Below, piece after piece: positions 17,281 through 25,722 of a stretch of 64,000 bases of DNA. Both the position numbers and the translations under genes were made by a program. Below the pieces are notes generated by a model. That model did no database searches, was not told the DNA's origin, and was given only the letters and a program-made list of their open reading frames with translations. The stretch's first letter is position 1. Every line of letters begins with the position of its first letter. This DNA is from Leptolyngbya subtilissima AS-A7 (GTDB lineage Bacteria > Cyanobacteriota > Cyanobacteriia > Phormidesmidales > Phormidesmidaceae). The DNA lies in the NCBI RefSeq assembly GCF_039962255.1, contig NZ_JAMPKY010000011.1, forward strand, positions 186,001-250,000, written 5' to 3'.

Positions 17281-20189
17281 TCGGTCGTCTGCGGTGGTTT
17301 AGAACCATTCGGGCTCAGCTAATGCTGGGGTTTGGCATTATTTTGCTGCTGCACGGCATCAGCGCCGCCATTGGCTACGGCAGCTTGCAGCGGCTCCGCT
17401 TGCGCAGCCAGGCCACCCTCGACAACGCCGCTCAGCTGCGCGAGCTCAGCCTAGAACTAAAAACCAACTTTTTGCTGGCTCGCCAGGCTGAGGAGGCCTA
17501 TTTTGATACCTGGCAAGGGGGCAACATCGACGCTAATGCCCGGGTGCATGTTCAAACCAACCAGGACTATTTGGCCCAGGCCCGCCAGAACTTAGCCGCT
17601 CTGAGGGAATTGGAAGCCCAAAACCCCGAGCTGGCCGAAGAATTTGCCCTACTGGACTCGCTGTTCGACAACTACGAATCGGCCTTTGAAACTACCACTC
17701 GCCGCATCGCGGAGGATAGCCTGAACCATGAGGTTCACCGACAGCTAAAGGATTTGCTCGCCATCCTACCCGACAGCCAGCGCGCAGAGATCACGACTTT
17801 GCGCATGCTGGTGTGGCAGCTGATGGCTCAGCAGCAGACCTACCTAAATACCCAAGACCCTGCCTATCTCGACGATCTGCAATCGAGTCTAGACCAGCTA
17901 TCTGCCGCCCTAAAGCAGCTACCGTTGGAGTCGTTAGACCCTGAGGCCCGGGCGCTGATGCAAACCTACCGGATCTCCCTCAATGCCCTGCTGTTTCTCG
18001 ATCAGCAGGTGCAGGTCAACCGCATCATTGCGGCCAATATCAACCAGGACATTAACGAGATTATTCAAACCGTTAGCGATCGCTCAGCAGCCCGCGCCGC
18101 TGCGGCCCGCCTAGAGTTAGACAACACTGCCAATCAAAGCAGCGCGGCCCTGCTGGCTACGGCCTTAACGGCCCTGGCCCTGGCGATCTGGGCCAGTGTT
18201 GTGCTGGGGCGGCGGATTATCACCCCCCTAACGCTGATGGCGATCGCCGCCGAGCGCATTGCCCAGCAAGATCTAAGCCAGCCCCTGCAACTCACCGGAG
18301 ACAACGAATTTACGGCGGTGGCTCAAGCGTTTAACCACATGGTGAACCAGCTGCGGCAAACCCTAGACACCCTAGAGCAACGGATCGACGAACGCACTGT
18401 GGCTCTGGCCACCGCGAATCAGACGCTACAGCAGCAAACCTACTCGCTAGAGATTGCTCTGCAAAAACTGCGCCACAGCGAGGCTAACTATCGCCTGCTG
18501 GTCGACCATCTCCACGCTGGGGTGATTGTCCACGCTCCCGACACCACCGTTGTCATGTGCAACCAGATGGCGGTGCAGCTGCTGGGGAGGCCGATGGAAG
18601 ACATGGTGGGCCAGCGGACTGACAATCCCCCCTGGACGATTGTGGATGAAACCGGCGCGGCGTTAACGCTCGATCACTATCCAGTGACGCAGGTGCTCGC
18701 CAGCCAACGCCCTCTGCAAAACCGCGTATTGGGTATCCGTCGCCTCCAGGCCCCAGACTGCACCTGGGTCTTAGTCAATGCATTTCCCACCTTTGACGAT
18801 GCCCAGCAGCTAACCCAGGTGGTGGTGACCTTTATCGACATCAGCGATCGCAAATTGGCTGAAGAAGAACTGCGCCATCAGGCCCTGCACGACGCCCTCA
18901 CCGGCCTACCCAACCGAGCCCTGTTTACTGAGCGATTAGAGCAGGCGGTGCAGCGGTTCAAACGCCACCCCGAGCAGCTGTTTGCGGTTTTGTTCATCGA
19001 CCTAGATCGTTTTAAGGTGATCAACGACAGCCTGGGTCACCTGGTGGGCGATCAGCTGCTGGTGCAAATTGCCCACATTCTGCAACGCCACGTCAGGGCC
19101 AGCGACACGGTCGCCCGCCTGGGGGGCGATGAGTTTGTTATTTTGCTGGAGCAAGTCACCAGCTTGAACGAAGCCATCCAGGTGGTGGAGCGCATTCAGA
19201 GAGATATCAAAGCGCCATTTAGGCTGACGGGCCACACGGTGTTTACCTCTGCCAGCTTGGGCATTACCCTGGCCAGCCCCAACTACATTCGAGGCGAAGA
19301 CATGCTGCGCGATGCGGATAACGCCATGTATCGAGCCAAGGCCCAGGGGCAATCCTCTGGCTACGAAATCTTCAGCCCGGCGATGCACACTAGCGCGATC
19401 GAGCTATTTGAGTTAGAAACCCATCTACGCCAAGCTTTGGAGCGCCAAGACTTCATTCTTCACTATCAGCCCATTGTCAGCCTGCGCGATCGGCAGCTAC
19501 TAGGGTTTGAGGCGCTGGTGCGGTGGGTGCATCCCCAGCGCGGGCTAATTGCCCCCGGCGAATTTATTCCCCTGGCGGAGGAAACGGGGCTGATTATTCC
19601 CTTGAGCCAGTGGATTTTTGAGACCGCCTGCCGCCAGATGGCCGATTGGTGTCACCGGTTCCCAACCGTCGAGGAGCTGAAGATGAATGTGAATGTGGCG
19701 GCGGCGCAGTTTGAGCGGCCCGAATTTTTTGAGCAGATCAAGGCTACTTTGGAGCGAACATCGTTGCCGGCCACCAACTTTGGTTTAGAGGTGACCGAAA
19801 GTCTGCTGCTGCTGAACGTGAAGGGCGTGCTGTCAACACTGTCGAACCTTCAGAAGCAGGGGGTTGATATCAAAATTGATGACTTCGGCACCGGCTATTC
19901 ATCCCTGAGCTATCTCAAACGCTTTCCCATCAATACCCTGAAGATTGACCAGTCGTTTGTTGAAAATATTGATGTTGACCACGACGATGTCAGCATCGTC
20001 AAAGCCATTATTCAAATCGCCAAGTCGCTGGGCATGACCGTGATCGCCGAAGGAGTCGAAACTGAGTTTCAAACCCGCCGACTGGAGCAGTTGGGCTGTG
20101 ACGCTATTCAGGGCTACTGGATTGCGCCGCCGCTGCCCCCCGACCAGGTGGAAGCATTTATTCAGCAGCCTAGCCATAGATCGACCTAA
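17277..20189 (+). CDS. Membrane receptor HAMP-PAS-GGDEF-EAL, bifunctional c-di-GMP enzyme
   Basis: 970 residues. A first membrane helix (about 14-36) leads into a helical periplasmic domain (37-286), which has no Cache-like strands and looks like a four-helix bundle. A second helix (289-311) is followed by HAMP (312-365), a coiled coil, PAS (400-525), GGDEF (530-695; ARLGGDEF at 616-620, with an RASD inhibitory site five residues before) and EAL (710-955; FEALVRW, IDDFGTGYSS, TLKIDQSF, AEGVE all present). Both catalytic domains look active, so the net direction must be set by the input. Translation is coupled to the binding protein through a 4-base overlap, which points to ligand sensing through that protein. 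Confidence 0.93.
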   Translation: MIGRLRWFRTIRAQLMLGFGIILLLHGISAAIGYGSLQRLRLRSQATLDNAAQLRELSLELKTNFLLARQAEEAYFDTWQGGNIDANARVHVQTNQDYLAQARQNLAALRELEAQNPELAEEFALLDSLFDNYESAFETTTRRIAEDSLNHEVHRQLKDLLAILPDSQRAEITTLRMLVWQLMAQQQTYLNTQDPAYLDDLQSSLDQLSAALKQLPLESLDPEARALMQTYRISLNALLFLDQQVQVNRIIAANINQDINEIIQTVSDRSAARAAAARLELDNTANQSSAALLATALTALALAIWASVVLGRRIITPLTLMAIAAERIAQQDLSQPLQLTGDNEFTAVAQAFNHMVNQLRQTLDTLEQRIDERTVALATANQTLQQQTYSLEIALQKLRHSEANYRLLVDHLHAGVIVHAPDTTVVMCNQMAVQLLGRPMEDMVGQRTDNPPWTIVDETGAALTLDHYPVTQVLASQRPLQNRVLGIRRLQAPDCTWVLVNAFPTFDDAQQLTQVVVTFIDISDRKLAEEELRHQALHDALTGLPNRALFTERLEQAVQRFKRHPEQLFAVLFIDLDRFKVINDSLGHLVGDQLLVQIAHILQRHVRASDTVARLGGDEFVILLEQVTSLNEAIQVVERIQRDIKAPFRLTGHTVFTSASLGITLASPNYIRGEDMLRDADNAMYRAKAQGQSSGYEIFSPAMHTSAIELFELETHLRQALERQDFILHYQPIVSLRDRQLLGFEALVRWVHPQRGLIAPGEFIPLAEETGLIIPLSQWIFETACRQMADWCHRFPTVEELKMNVNVAAAQFERPEFFEQIKATLERTSLPATNFGLEVTESLLLLNVKGVLSTLSNLQKQGVDIKIDDFGTGYSSLSYLKRFPINTLKIDQSFVENIDVDHDDVSIVKAIIQIAKSLGMTVIAEGVETEFQTRRLEQLGCDAIQGYWIAPPLPPDQVEAFIQQPSHRST

Positions 20190-20199
20190 ACAGTTGCTA

Positions 20200-20418
20200 T
20201 TCGCAGGGTGGATGGGGCTACCGGTTTCGAGCTGGCCAGCCGCTGGTCCCACGACCTGCGCCTGGCCAGCCGAAAAACTGGATGACATTAGCGCTATCGT
20301 GCTGGTACGCGCTCGCGCTCGCTTTACCGCCTTCCGGGTAGCCGGTCTGATCATCAAGCCCTTTGACCCGTTCACCCTGGCTCAGCAAATTGCTAACCTG
20401 CTCCATTGGGCGCTTTAG
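20200..20418 (+). pseudogene. Remnant of a REC (response regulator) domain
   Basis: The frame ending at the TAG at 20418 reads ...DISAIVLV...FRVAGLIIKPFDPFTLAQQIANLL, which matches the last third of a REC domain and closely resembles the end of the single-REC protein at 1457-1834 (LIKPFDPGLLGGQIESVL). The phospho-acceptor Asp and everything before it is missing, and the frame merges into the 3' end of the receptor gene. It is most likely a decayed REC gene that once followed the binding protein and receptor genes. Confidence 0.55.
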
Positions 20419-20606
20419 AATTGGTCACCAGCTGCATCTTCCGGTTACAACTGGTATAGCCATCGCCCGGACGGTTACGACATTCTGTATAACCCTCAGC
20501 CGCGATCGCTATCTGCCAGTGCGCCAACCCAGTTTTTGCCAGTAGCAGTGACTACTATTCGCGCAGTGGCCAACGCTATCCAGTACGTTTGCCAAGGGTC
20601 TGCTCT

Positions 20607-20807
20607 ATGTCGTCACCATCTCAGCCAGGCTGCCCCATCACCGATTTAGTTAGCCAGTTCATTCAGGCCCGCGCCATAACCAAGACCCAGTATCAGGAGC
20701 TAACCACCCTAGTACTGGCCGACGGCACCATTGATGAGAGCGAGCGCAAGCAGGTCAATCGCCTATTCGACGCAATTCAGCTCGGGCGAGTGAAGATTTT
20801 GGACTAG
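20607..20807 (+). CDS. Small conserved cyanobacterial protein (66 aa)
   Basis: 66 residues from the ATG at 20607; an in-frame ATG at 20589 adds six residues. It is soluble and helical, with ITKTQYQELTTLVLADGTIDESERKQVNRLFDAIQLGRVKILD. Small proteins with this kind of ending (DESER...I.RLFD..Q.G.I...D) are widespread in cyanobacteria but I know of no assigned function. The Asp/Glu-rich DGTIDESE stretch is reminiscent of an EF-hand loop, though a single short one. It is a monocistronic gene 190 bases after the REC remnant. Confidence 0.7.
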   Translation: MSSPSQPGCPITDLVSQFIQARAITKTQYQELTTLVLADGTIDESERKQVNRLFDAIQLGRVKILD

Positions 20808-20814
20808 GAAATGG

Positions 20815-20960
20815 GGTGACGGGGTAAGGGAGTGTTGGGGTGATGGGGTATTGGCAAAGCCTGACCAGAGGACTTAGGGATGACTCGCTCTAACTCCCCC
20901 ACTCCGTTACCCTCCTACTCCATTACTCTCCCACTCTCTTACTCCATCACTTCCCTACTC
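20815..20960. repeat. CTCCCACTC / GGGGTGAT simple-repeat tract
   Basis: The gap between the small + strand gene and the minus-strand thiO-thiG gene holds GGGGTGACGGGG-type units, then units of CTCCCACTC, CTCCTACTC and CTTACTCCAT. The two halves are roughly reverse complements of each other, so the tract can fold into a long imperfect hairpin between two convergent genes. It overlaps the last bases of thiO-thiG. Confidence 0.6.
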
Positions 20961-22937
20961 CGTCACCCGCCCCGTCAGCGGCGAGCTAGCACTGGCTACC
21001 CCCTGCACCGGAATCCGCCCGGCGCGGTAGGCCAGGCGACCGGCGAGGGTAGCTAGCCCCATGGCGCGACCCATGGCAATCGGGTTGACGGCTTTGGCGA
21101 TCGCGGTATTAATCAGCAGCGCATCGGCCCCCATTTCCATGGCTTCGGCGGCTTCGCTAGGGGCGCCAATGCCAGCATCTACTACGACTGGCACCTTGGC
21201 AGTTTCGATGATGATTTGAATATTAGCGGCGTTGCGAATGCCCTGGCCCGAGCCGATGGGTGACCCCAGCGGCATGACAGTGGCGCAGCCCGCCTCTTCT
21301 AACCGCTTAGCCAGCAGCGGGTCGGCGTTGATGTAGGGTAGCACCGCAAAGCCTTCTTTGACCAACTGTTCAGCGGCTTCCAGGGTGCCAATCGGGTCAG
21401 GCAGCAGATACTTGGCATCGGGAATGACTTCGAGCTTGACGAAGTTGTTGTCTTCTTGGCCTAGCAGTTTGGCCATTTCGCGGCCCAGGCGGGCGACCCG
21501 GATGGCTTCCTCGGCGGTTTTGCAACCAGCGGTGTTGGGCAGCATCCAGATCTTTGACCAGTCGAGGGCTTCGGCTAACCCCTGGTGACCGGGGGCGTTG
21601 GTCTGCACCCGCCGCACCGCTACGGTGACAATTTCGCAGCCGCTGGCGGCAATACTCTGGCGCATCACCTCAAAGTCGTCATACTTGCCGGTCCCGGTCA
21701 TCAGCCGAGACGAAAAGGTTCGCCCAGCGATGATCAGGGGTTGGTCGGTCAAGTCGTTTTCTAAGGACATAGCCCCCAATGGGGCGGGGGTAGGCGGGGC
21801 GACATTGGTAAAGGTCATAGCTTGAGGGGTAGGAGAAACAGCGGGAAGGTTAGGAAGGGTTGGCGGGGCGGTGTGGAAGCGCTGCCAAGAGAAGGCATCT
21901 AAGCGCGGGTCTGGCTTGCCCAGCACTGCCTGAGCCACTAGCTGAGCGGTAATGGGGGTGAGCAAAATGCCGTTGCGGTAGTGGCCGGTGGCTAGGGTGA
22001 GGTTGGCGGCGGGGCCAGGGCCAAGGATGGGCCACTCGTCGGGGGTAGCGGGGCGGTATCCCCACCAGGTTTCTTCAAGGGTGAAGTCGGCCAGCAGGGG
22101 CAGCAGGGCGATCGCATTGCCCACCAACTGATGCACTCCGCCCGCCGTATTGTGGGGCGCGAACCCAACGTCCTGGCTAGTGGCCCCCAGCACAATACGA
22201 CCATCCCGGCGGGGCACGATGTAGATGTCTTCGCCAAACAGTACCCGCTGTAGGGGTTGCGGTGTGCCATAGCCGAGGGGCACCCGCAGGCTCGCCATTT
22301 CGCCTTTCTTGGGAAATACCGGTAGGGGTAAGAGTTCGTGGGCCCAGGCTCCGGTAGCCAGCACCACCTGGTCAGCGCTAAAATCGCCTGCTTGGGCTGT
22401 GCAGACCTGCTCAACACGTCCCTGATAGTGGCGTAGGGCGATCGCTCCAGTGCCCTCGTGCAGAGTAACCCCCAGGTCAATCACCGCCGATCGCAGCGCC
22501 TGCACCAGCAGGCGGTTGTCCACCTGGCCTTCATCGGGGTGCCAAAATGCTCCCTGCACATCCCGTCCCAGGCCCGGCTGGTAGTAGGCCAAAGTTGTGG
22601 CATCCAGCCAGCTCTCGGTGGGTAGCTCTGGTGCCGTGCGGCGCGGGGCCAAAATGCCGCAGGGCCAATAGCCCGCCGACTGTCCGGTGAGTGCTTCTAA
22701 TTTATTCACCCAGCTGGGATACAGTGCCAGACTGGCGAGGGCGAGATCGAGCATCGGCCCTGGTGGTAACCCTTCTGCCTGGGGGGCTAGCATACCCGCA
22801 GCGGCGTGGCTGGCAGCCTGCTGAAAGTCGCGGCTGAGCACAGTGACGGTCGCCCCCTGCTGTCGCAGCTCCAGGGCGATCGCCAAGCCAATAACCCCGC
22901 CGCCCACTACCAGGACGTCGCTTCCCTGATTTGCCAT
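20955..22937 (-). CDS. thiO-thiG: Fused glycine oxidase ThiO - thiazole synthase ThiG
   Basis: 660 residues, two enzymes in one chain. Residues 1-345 are ThiO: a dinucleotide-binding [17 protein letters not shown] start, [24 protein letters not shown] and the C-terminal [17 protein letters not shown]. It oxidises glycine to iminoglycine. Residues 395-655 are Thi[19 protein letters not shown], the Schiff-base Lys in [34 protein letters not shown] and [19 protein letters not shown]. ThiG condenses deoxyxylulose 5-phosphate, iminoglycine and ThiS thiocarboxylate into the thiazole of thiamine. The fusion, with a proline/threonine-rich linker (345-395), is known in cyanobacteria and channels the unstable imine. 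No TPP riboswitch was seen upstream. Confidence 0.95.
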   Translation of the reverse strand: MANQGSDVLVVGGGVIGLAIALELRQQGATVTVLSRDFQQAASHAAAGMLAPQAEGLPPGPMLDLALASLALYPSWVNKLEALTGQSAGYWPCGILAPRRTAPELPTESWLDATTLAYYQPGLGRDVQGAFWHPDEGQVDNRLLVQALRSAVIDLGVTLHEGTGAIALRHYQGRVEQVCTAQAGDFSADQVVLATGAWAHELLPLPVFPKKGEMASLRVPLGYGTPQPLQRVLFGEDIYIVPRRDGRIVLGATSQDVGFAPHNTAGGVHQLVGNAIALLPLLADFTLEETWWGYRPATPDEWPILGPGPAANLTLATGHYRNGILLTPITAQLVAQAVLGKPDPRLDAFSWQRFHTAPPTLPNLPAVSPTPQAMTFTNVAPPTPAPLGAMSLENDLTDQPLIIAGRTFSSRLMTGTGKYDDFEVMRQSIAASGCEIVTVAVRRVQTNAPGHQGLAEALDWSKIWMLPNTAGCKTAEEAIRVARLGREMAKLLGQEDNNFVKLEVIPDAKYLLPDPIGTLEAAEQLVKEGFAVLPYINADPLLAKRLEEAGCATVMPLGSPIGSGQGIRNAANIQIIIETAKVPVVVDAGIGAPSEAAEAMEMGADALLINTAIAKAVNPIAMGRAMGLATLAGRLAYRAGRIPVQGVASASSPLTGRVTE

Positions 22938-23016
22938 GCCGTTTAACTTAAGTGCTCAGCCTCATTTTAGGCCACTGGAGGGCGCGACGCCGCGTCTCTA
23001 CCGCAGGAGAATGGGC

Positions 23017-23484
23017 CTACCACAGGGCTGGAATCGAGTCTAATTCGGGGTCGGTTGCCGGACGCTGGACCGCACCGGGCTGCACCAGGCCCGGCTGAAT
23101 GGGCGCAATGTCGCCGCTCGTAGCGGGATAGGTGGTCGCCGCCCCGGTGCGGGGAATCACGTTGCCGGAGGCAGGGGTTGTGCCGTTGGCTCCGGTCGTC
23201 CCTGTGTTGTTTGGTGAGATGGTGGGGCGATTGCTGCCTTGGTCGGTAAACGAGCTGTTGCCCGTGGCCGCAGTGCCGTTGGTGCCCACCTCGCTCTGGC
23301 GCTGTACCAATTGACCAGCCTGTTCGAGGGGCAGTGCGCCCAAACCATCGGCATTCTGAGCAGTTGTATTCTGTTGGCTAGCGAGCCGTTCTCTTTCGGG
23401 GCGATCGCCCGAGAGCCGACTGAGGCCGCTCATCAGCATCAACACAAGACCCGCCAAAACGCCACCGATAATAAAGCGATTCAT
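23017..23484 (-). CDS. Membrane-anchored low-complexity protein
   Basis: 155 residues from the ATG at 23484 (another ATG at 23496). One hydrophobic helix near the N-terminus (FIIGGVLAGLVLMLMSGL) is an uncleaved anchor or signal. The rest is disordered: rich in Thr, Asn, Gly, Pro and Gln, with NNTGTTGANGTTPASGN in the middle and no Cys. I do not recognise a family. The domain outside the membrane may span or contact the cell wall. It shares strand with the secreted protein gene upstream. Confidence 0.65.
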   Translation of the reverse strand: MNRFIIGGVLAGLVLMLMSGLSRLSGDRPERERLASQQNTTAQNADGLGALPLEQAGQLVQRQSEVGTNGTAATGNSSFTDQGSNRPTISPNNTGTTGANGTTPASGNVIPRTGAATTYPATSGDIAPIQPGLVQPGAVQRPATDPELDSIPALW

Positions 23485-23579
23485 AGCCTTCCTCACCCAT
23501 ACCTACGTTCTATGATTGCGTAGATTGACCCCGTTAACCCGATGGACGCAGCTCCTCGCCTGGCTTTGCCCTCTTAATG

Positions 23580-24152
23580 TTACGCCGGTTGAAGAATTAC
23601 GACCTCAATCCTGAGGTCATTAAAGTCGTCTAGGGAGTCTTGATCTTCAAAGTCAACCTCGTAGCGGTTGCCGTTGGTGTACCGAGTGCGTCTGACTTTC
23701 ACCCCAAAGCCATCGCGCCAGGGGCTTCTGGCCGTCAGACGATTGTCGCCGTCGAAATAGTAGGTAAACACATCTGCCTCGGGGGCAAAGCGATACCAGC
23801 GGGTGGGGTCGTTATCAGTAATTTCTGCCTTCAACTGTGACTCGGGGGGAAGCTGATTGATGGGGCGAGGGCCAGCATTTTCTTGATAGACCCGCAGCCG
23901 CTGCCGAAATAGAGCATTACCACCATGGATGCGATACCACACCTGGTGAGGAGTCGTAAGGTTATTGGTATAAACCGAGTAGGCGGTAGCGGTGGGCATG
24001 CTCAGCATCTCGTACTGCCGCACGACGCTACCGAGGGGCGGGGGAGAGCCAGCGCTTTGCTGGGCCGGGGCTCGTAACCCCAAGGGCCAGATCAGCATCA
24101 CGGTAACCGCGATCGCTAAAAACAAACTATTGACTATGCCGCGCCGTTTCAT
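23580..24152 (-). CDS. Secreted hypothetical protein, beta-rich
   Basis: 190 residues from the ATG at 24152. The open frame continues upstream to 24413 but that part overlaps the next gene and lacks sense; the chosen start gives a clean signal peptide, MKRRGIVNSLFLAIAVTVMLIWPLGL, with cleavage likely after APAQQSA. The mature part has alternating polar strands with many aromatics (HQVWYRIHGG, TRWYRFAPEADVFTYYFDGDN, DLRIEVVIL). The family is not recognised. It should be periplasmic or exported. Confidence 0.7.
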   Translation of the reverse strand: MKRRGIVNSLFLAIAVTVMLIWPLGLRAPAQQSAGSPPPLGSVVRQYEMLSMPTATAYSVYTNNLTTPHQVWYRIHGGNALFRQRLRVYQENAGPRPINQLPPESQLKAEITDNDPTRWYRFAPEADVFTYYFDGDNRLTARSPWRDGFGVKVRRTRYTNGNRYEVDFEDQDSLDDFNDLRIEVVILQPA

Positions 24153-24333
24153 GCTCTTAGCCACCCGAAGGAATTTGTCCAAAGAATACCCTAGATGGCT
24201 AGGCCGAGAACACTGACGAGCCAGCTTGAGCTGGCCAGTGTTGCTGGAAAATGGCCAGCCAGGACAGTCATCCCACAAGATTTTTCTGGCGAGAAAGTAA
24301 TCGGTCGGCAGGTGCGCTACCGTCCTGTGGGTC

Positions 24334-24969
24334 TCAAACGGTGCGGAGGGCCTCTTGCAGGGCCTGGAGGTCAGCCCCACAGATAATGGGCAAGTGGCGG
24401 GTGATTTTTTCAATCTCCCAATGCCACCATTGAACTTCTAGCAGGGCCTCAATGGTGGCTTCGTCGAAGCGGTAGCGAATCACCTGGGCGGGATTGCCGC
24501 CGACAACAGCGTAGGGAGGCACGGCCTTAGTCACCACCGACTGAGCCGCGATAATCGCCCCATCCCCCACCTGCACGCCGGGCATGAGGGTCGCGCCGTA
24601 GCCAATCCACACGTCGTGGCCGATGACGGTGTCGCCTTTGTGGGGCCATTCACTGGGCATGACCGACTCCCAGCCCTGGCCAAACACGGGAAAAGGGTAA
24701 TTGGTAAACCAGTCGGTGCGGTGGTTGCCGCCGTTCATGATGAATTTGACGTCGGAGGCAATAGAGCAGAATTTGCCGATGATCAGTTTGTCGCCGACAA
24801 AGTCGAAGTGGTAGAGCACGTTGCGCTCAAAGTTCTCAGGATTCTCAAAATCGTCGTAGTAGGTGTAGTCGCCGACGAGAATGTTGGGGTTAGTGATAAG
24901 GGTGTTGAGAAAGGCCGTGCGGGTGACGCCGGAGATGGGGTGGCGGGTGGTGGGGTTGGGTCCGTGCAT
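24334..24969 (-). CDS. Vat/CatB-like xenobiotic O-acetyltransferase (left-handed beta helix)
   Basis: 211 residues with the hexapeptide-repeat fold of streptogramin (Vat) and type B chloramphenicol acetyltransferases. Shared features: GPNP near the start, ITNPNILVGDYTYYDD, LIIGKFCSIASDVKFIMNGGNHRTD with the catalytic-type His in NHR, YPFPVFGQGW, GDTVIGHDVWIGYGATLMPGV, GDGAIIAAQSVVTKAVPPYAVVGGNPA and a C-terminal WWHW helix. The enzyme transfers acetyl from acetyl-CoA to a hydroxyl. Whether the natural substrate is an antibiotic is unknown; many chromosomal homologues in cyanobacteria have not been tested. The gene ends inside the frame of the upstream extension of the secreted protein. Confidence 0.87.
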   Translation of the reverse strand: MHGPNPTTRHPISGVTRTAFLNTLITNPNILVGDYTYYDDFENPENFERNVLYHFDFVGDKLIIGKFCSIASDVKFIMNGGNHRTDWFTNYPFPVFGQGWESVMPSEWPHKGDTVIGHDVWIGYGATLMPGVQVGDGAIIAAQSVVTKAVPPYAVVGGNPAQVIRYRFDEATIEALLEVQWWHWEIEKITRHLPIICGADLQALQEALRTV

Positions 24970-25080
24970 GGGAGGGAGATGGGGGAGGTGAGGAGGGTGG
25001 GGGAGGTGAGGAGGGTGGGGGAGTAGGAGAGTGGGAGGGTGAGGGAGAGTGGGAGGGTGAGGGAGATGGGGCGGAAAATA
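24968..25080. repeat. Tandem GGGAGGTGAGGAGGGT purine tract
   Basis: Directly upstream of the acetyltransferase start, units such as GGGGGAGGTGAGGAGGGT (two tandem copies from about 24982) and GAGTGGGAGGGTGAGGGA (two more from about 25027) form 110 bases of nearly pure purine on the + strand. Proline/serine-rich open frames on the other strand come from this composition and are not genes. The tract would sit in the leader of the acetyltransferase transcript. Confidence 0.7.
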
Positions 25081-25086
25081 GGGAGG

Positions 25087-25683
25087 TTATTTTTCGCCGA
25101 GGAAGAGGCCGCTTTCGGAGCAGACGCCGGCGAGGGGTTTGTCCCACACGTCTTTCGGCAAGCTAGGCAGGCGGGCGTATTCGAACACAATGCCCACGGT
25201 GGGAATGCTTTGCCAGGGGGGCTGGCTGAGCAGGCGATCGTAGTAGCCGCCGCCGTAGCCGAGGCGGTAGCCGCGCACGTCGCAGGCGACGGCGGGCACG
25301 AGGATGAGATCTACTAGGGAAAGGTCTACCTGGGGCGACCTGGGGTGGGGTTCAATAATGCCGTAGGAGCCTTTGCGCAGGGGCCAGCGGCTGTTGGCCG
25401 ACCAGTAGTGCCAGGTCAGCTGGTTTTTATCGACGCAGCGGGGCAGCCCCCAGTGGGGATGGTGCGCTGTTAGGGGGCTGAGGTCGGGCTCTTGGCGAAA
25501 GCTGGTGTAGGCCAGGATAATGCGGCACTGGCGAAAGTAGCTCCAGTTGAGCAGGTGGGCGCAGATGCGATCGCTCTTCTGCTTCCACAGCTGGGGGGGA
25601 ATGCTCTGGCGGGCGCTGATGAGGCGACGGCGCAGATCGGATTTGGCCTGATGGTTGAGATCGGAAGCAGAGGGTTGGGTCAC
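25087..25683 (-). CDS. 5-formyltetrahydrofolate cyclo-ligase
   Basis: 198 residues (GTG start). The enzyme uses ATP to convert 5-formyl-THF into 5,10-methenyl-THF, returning folate to one-carbon metabolism. Recognised by the N-terminal KSDLRRRLISARQSI, the nucleotide/folate region AYTSFRQEPDLSPL, GIIEPHPRSP, VPAVACDVRGYRLGYGGGYYDRLL (the family signature) and the C-terminal FEYARLPSLPKDVWDKPL. It lies 39 bases downstream of the pentapeptide membrane protein on the same strand. Confidence 0.93.
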   Translation of the reverse strand: MTQPSASDLNHQAKSDLRRRLISARQSIPPQLWKQKSDRICAHLLNWSYFRQCRIILAYTSFRQEPDLSPLTAHHPHWGLPRCVDKNQLTWHYWSANSRWPLRKGSYGIIEPHPRSPQVDLSLVDLILVPAVACDVRGYRLGYGGGYYDRLLSQPPWQSIPTVGIVFEYARLPSLPKDVWDKPLAGVCSESGLFLGEK

Positions 25684-25722
25684 GGGGGGCAGAAAACGGT
25701 CGGTGGATAGCCAACAGCGGCG

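Noticed and set aside
22938-23016. Search for a TPP riboswitch ahead of thiO-thiG
   Set aside because: Neither the CUGAGA nor the distal thi-box core is present in the short upstream region.
24153-24413. N-terminal extension of the secreted protein to 24413
   Set aside because: It overlaps the acetyltransferase gene, lacks a signal-like start and would bury the clear signal peptide at 24152.
24783-25190. Ser/Pro/Thr-rich frames over the purine tract upstream of the acetyltransferase
   Set aside because: Composition is explained by the simple repeat, and they overlap two real genes in other frames.
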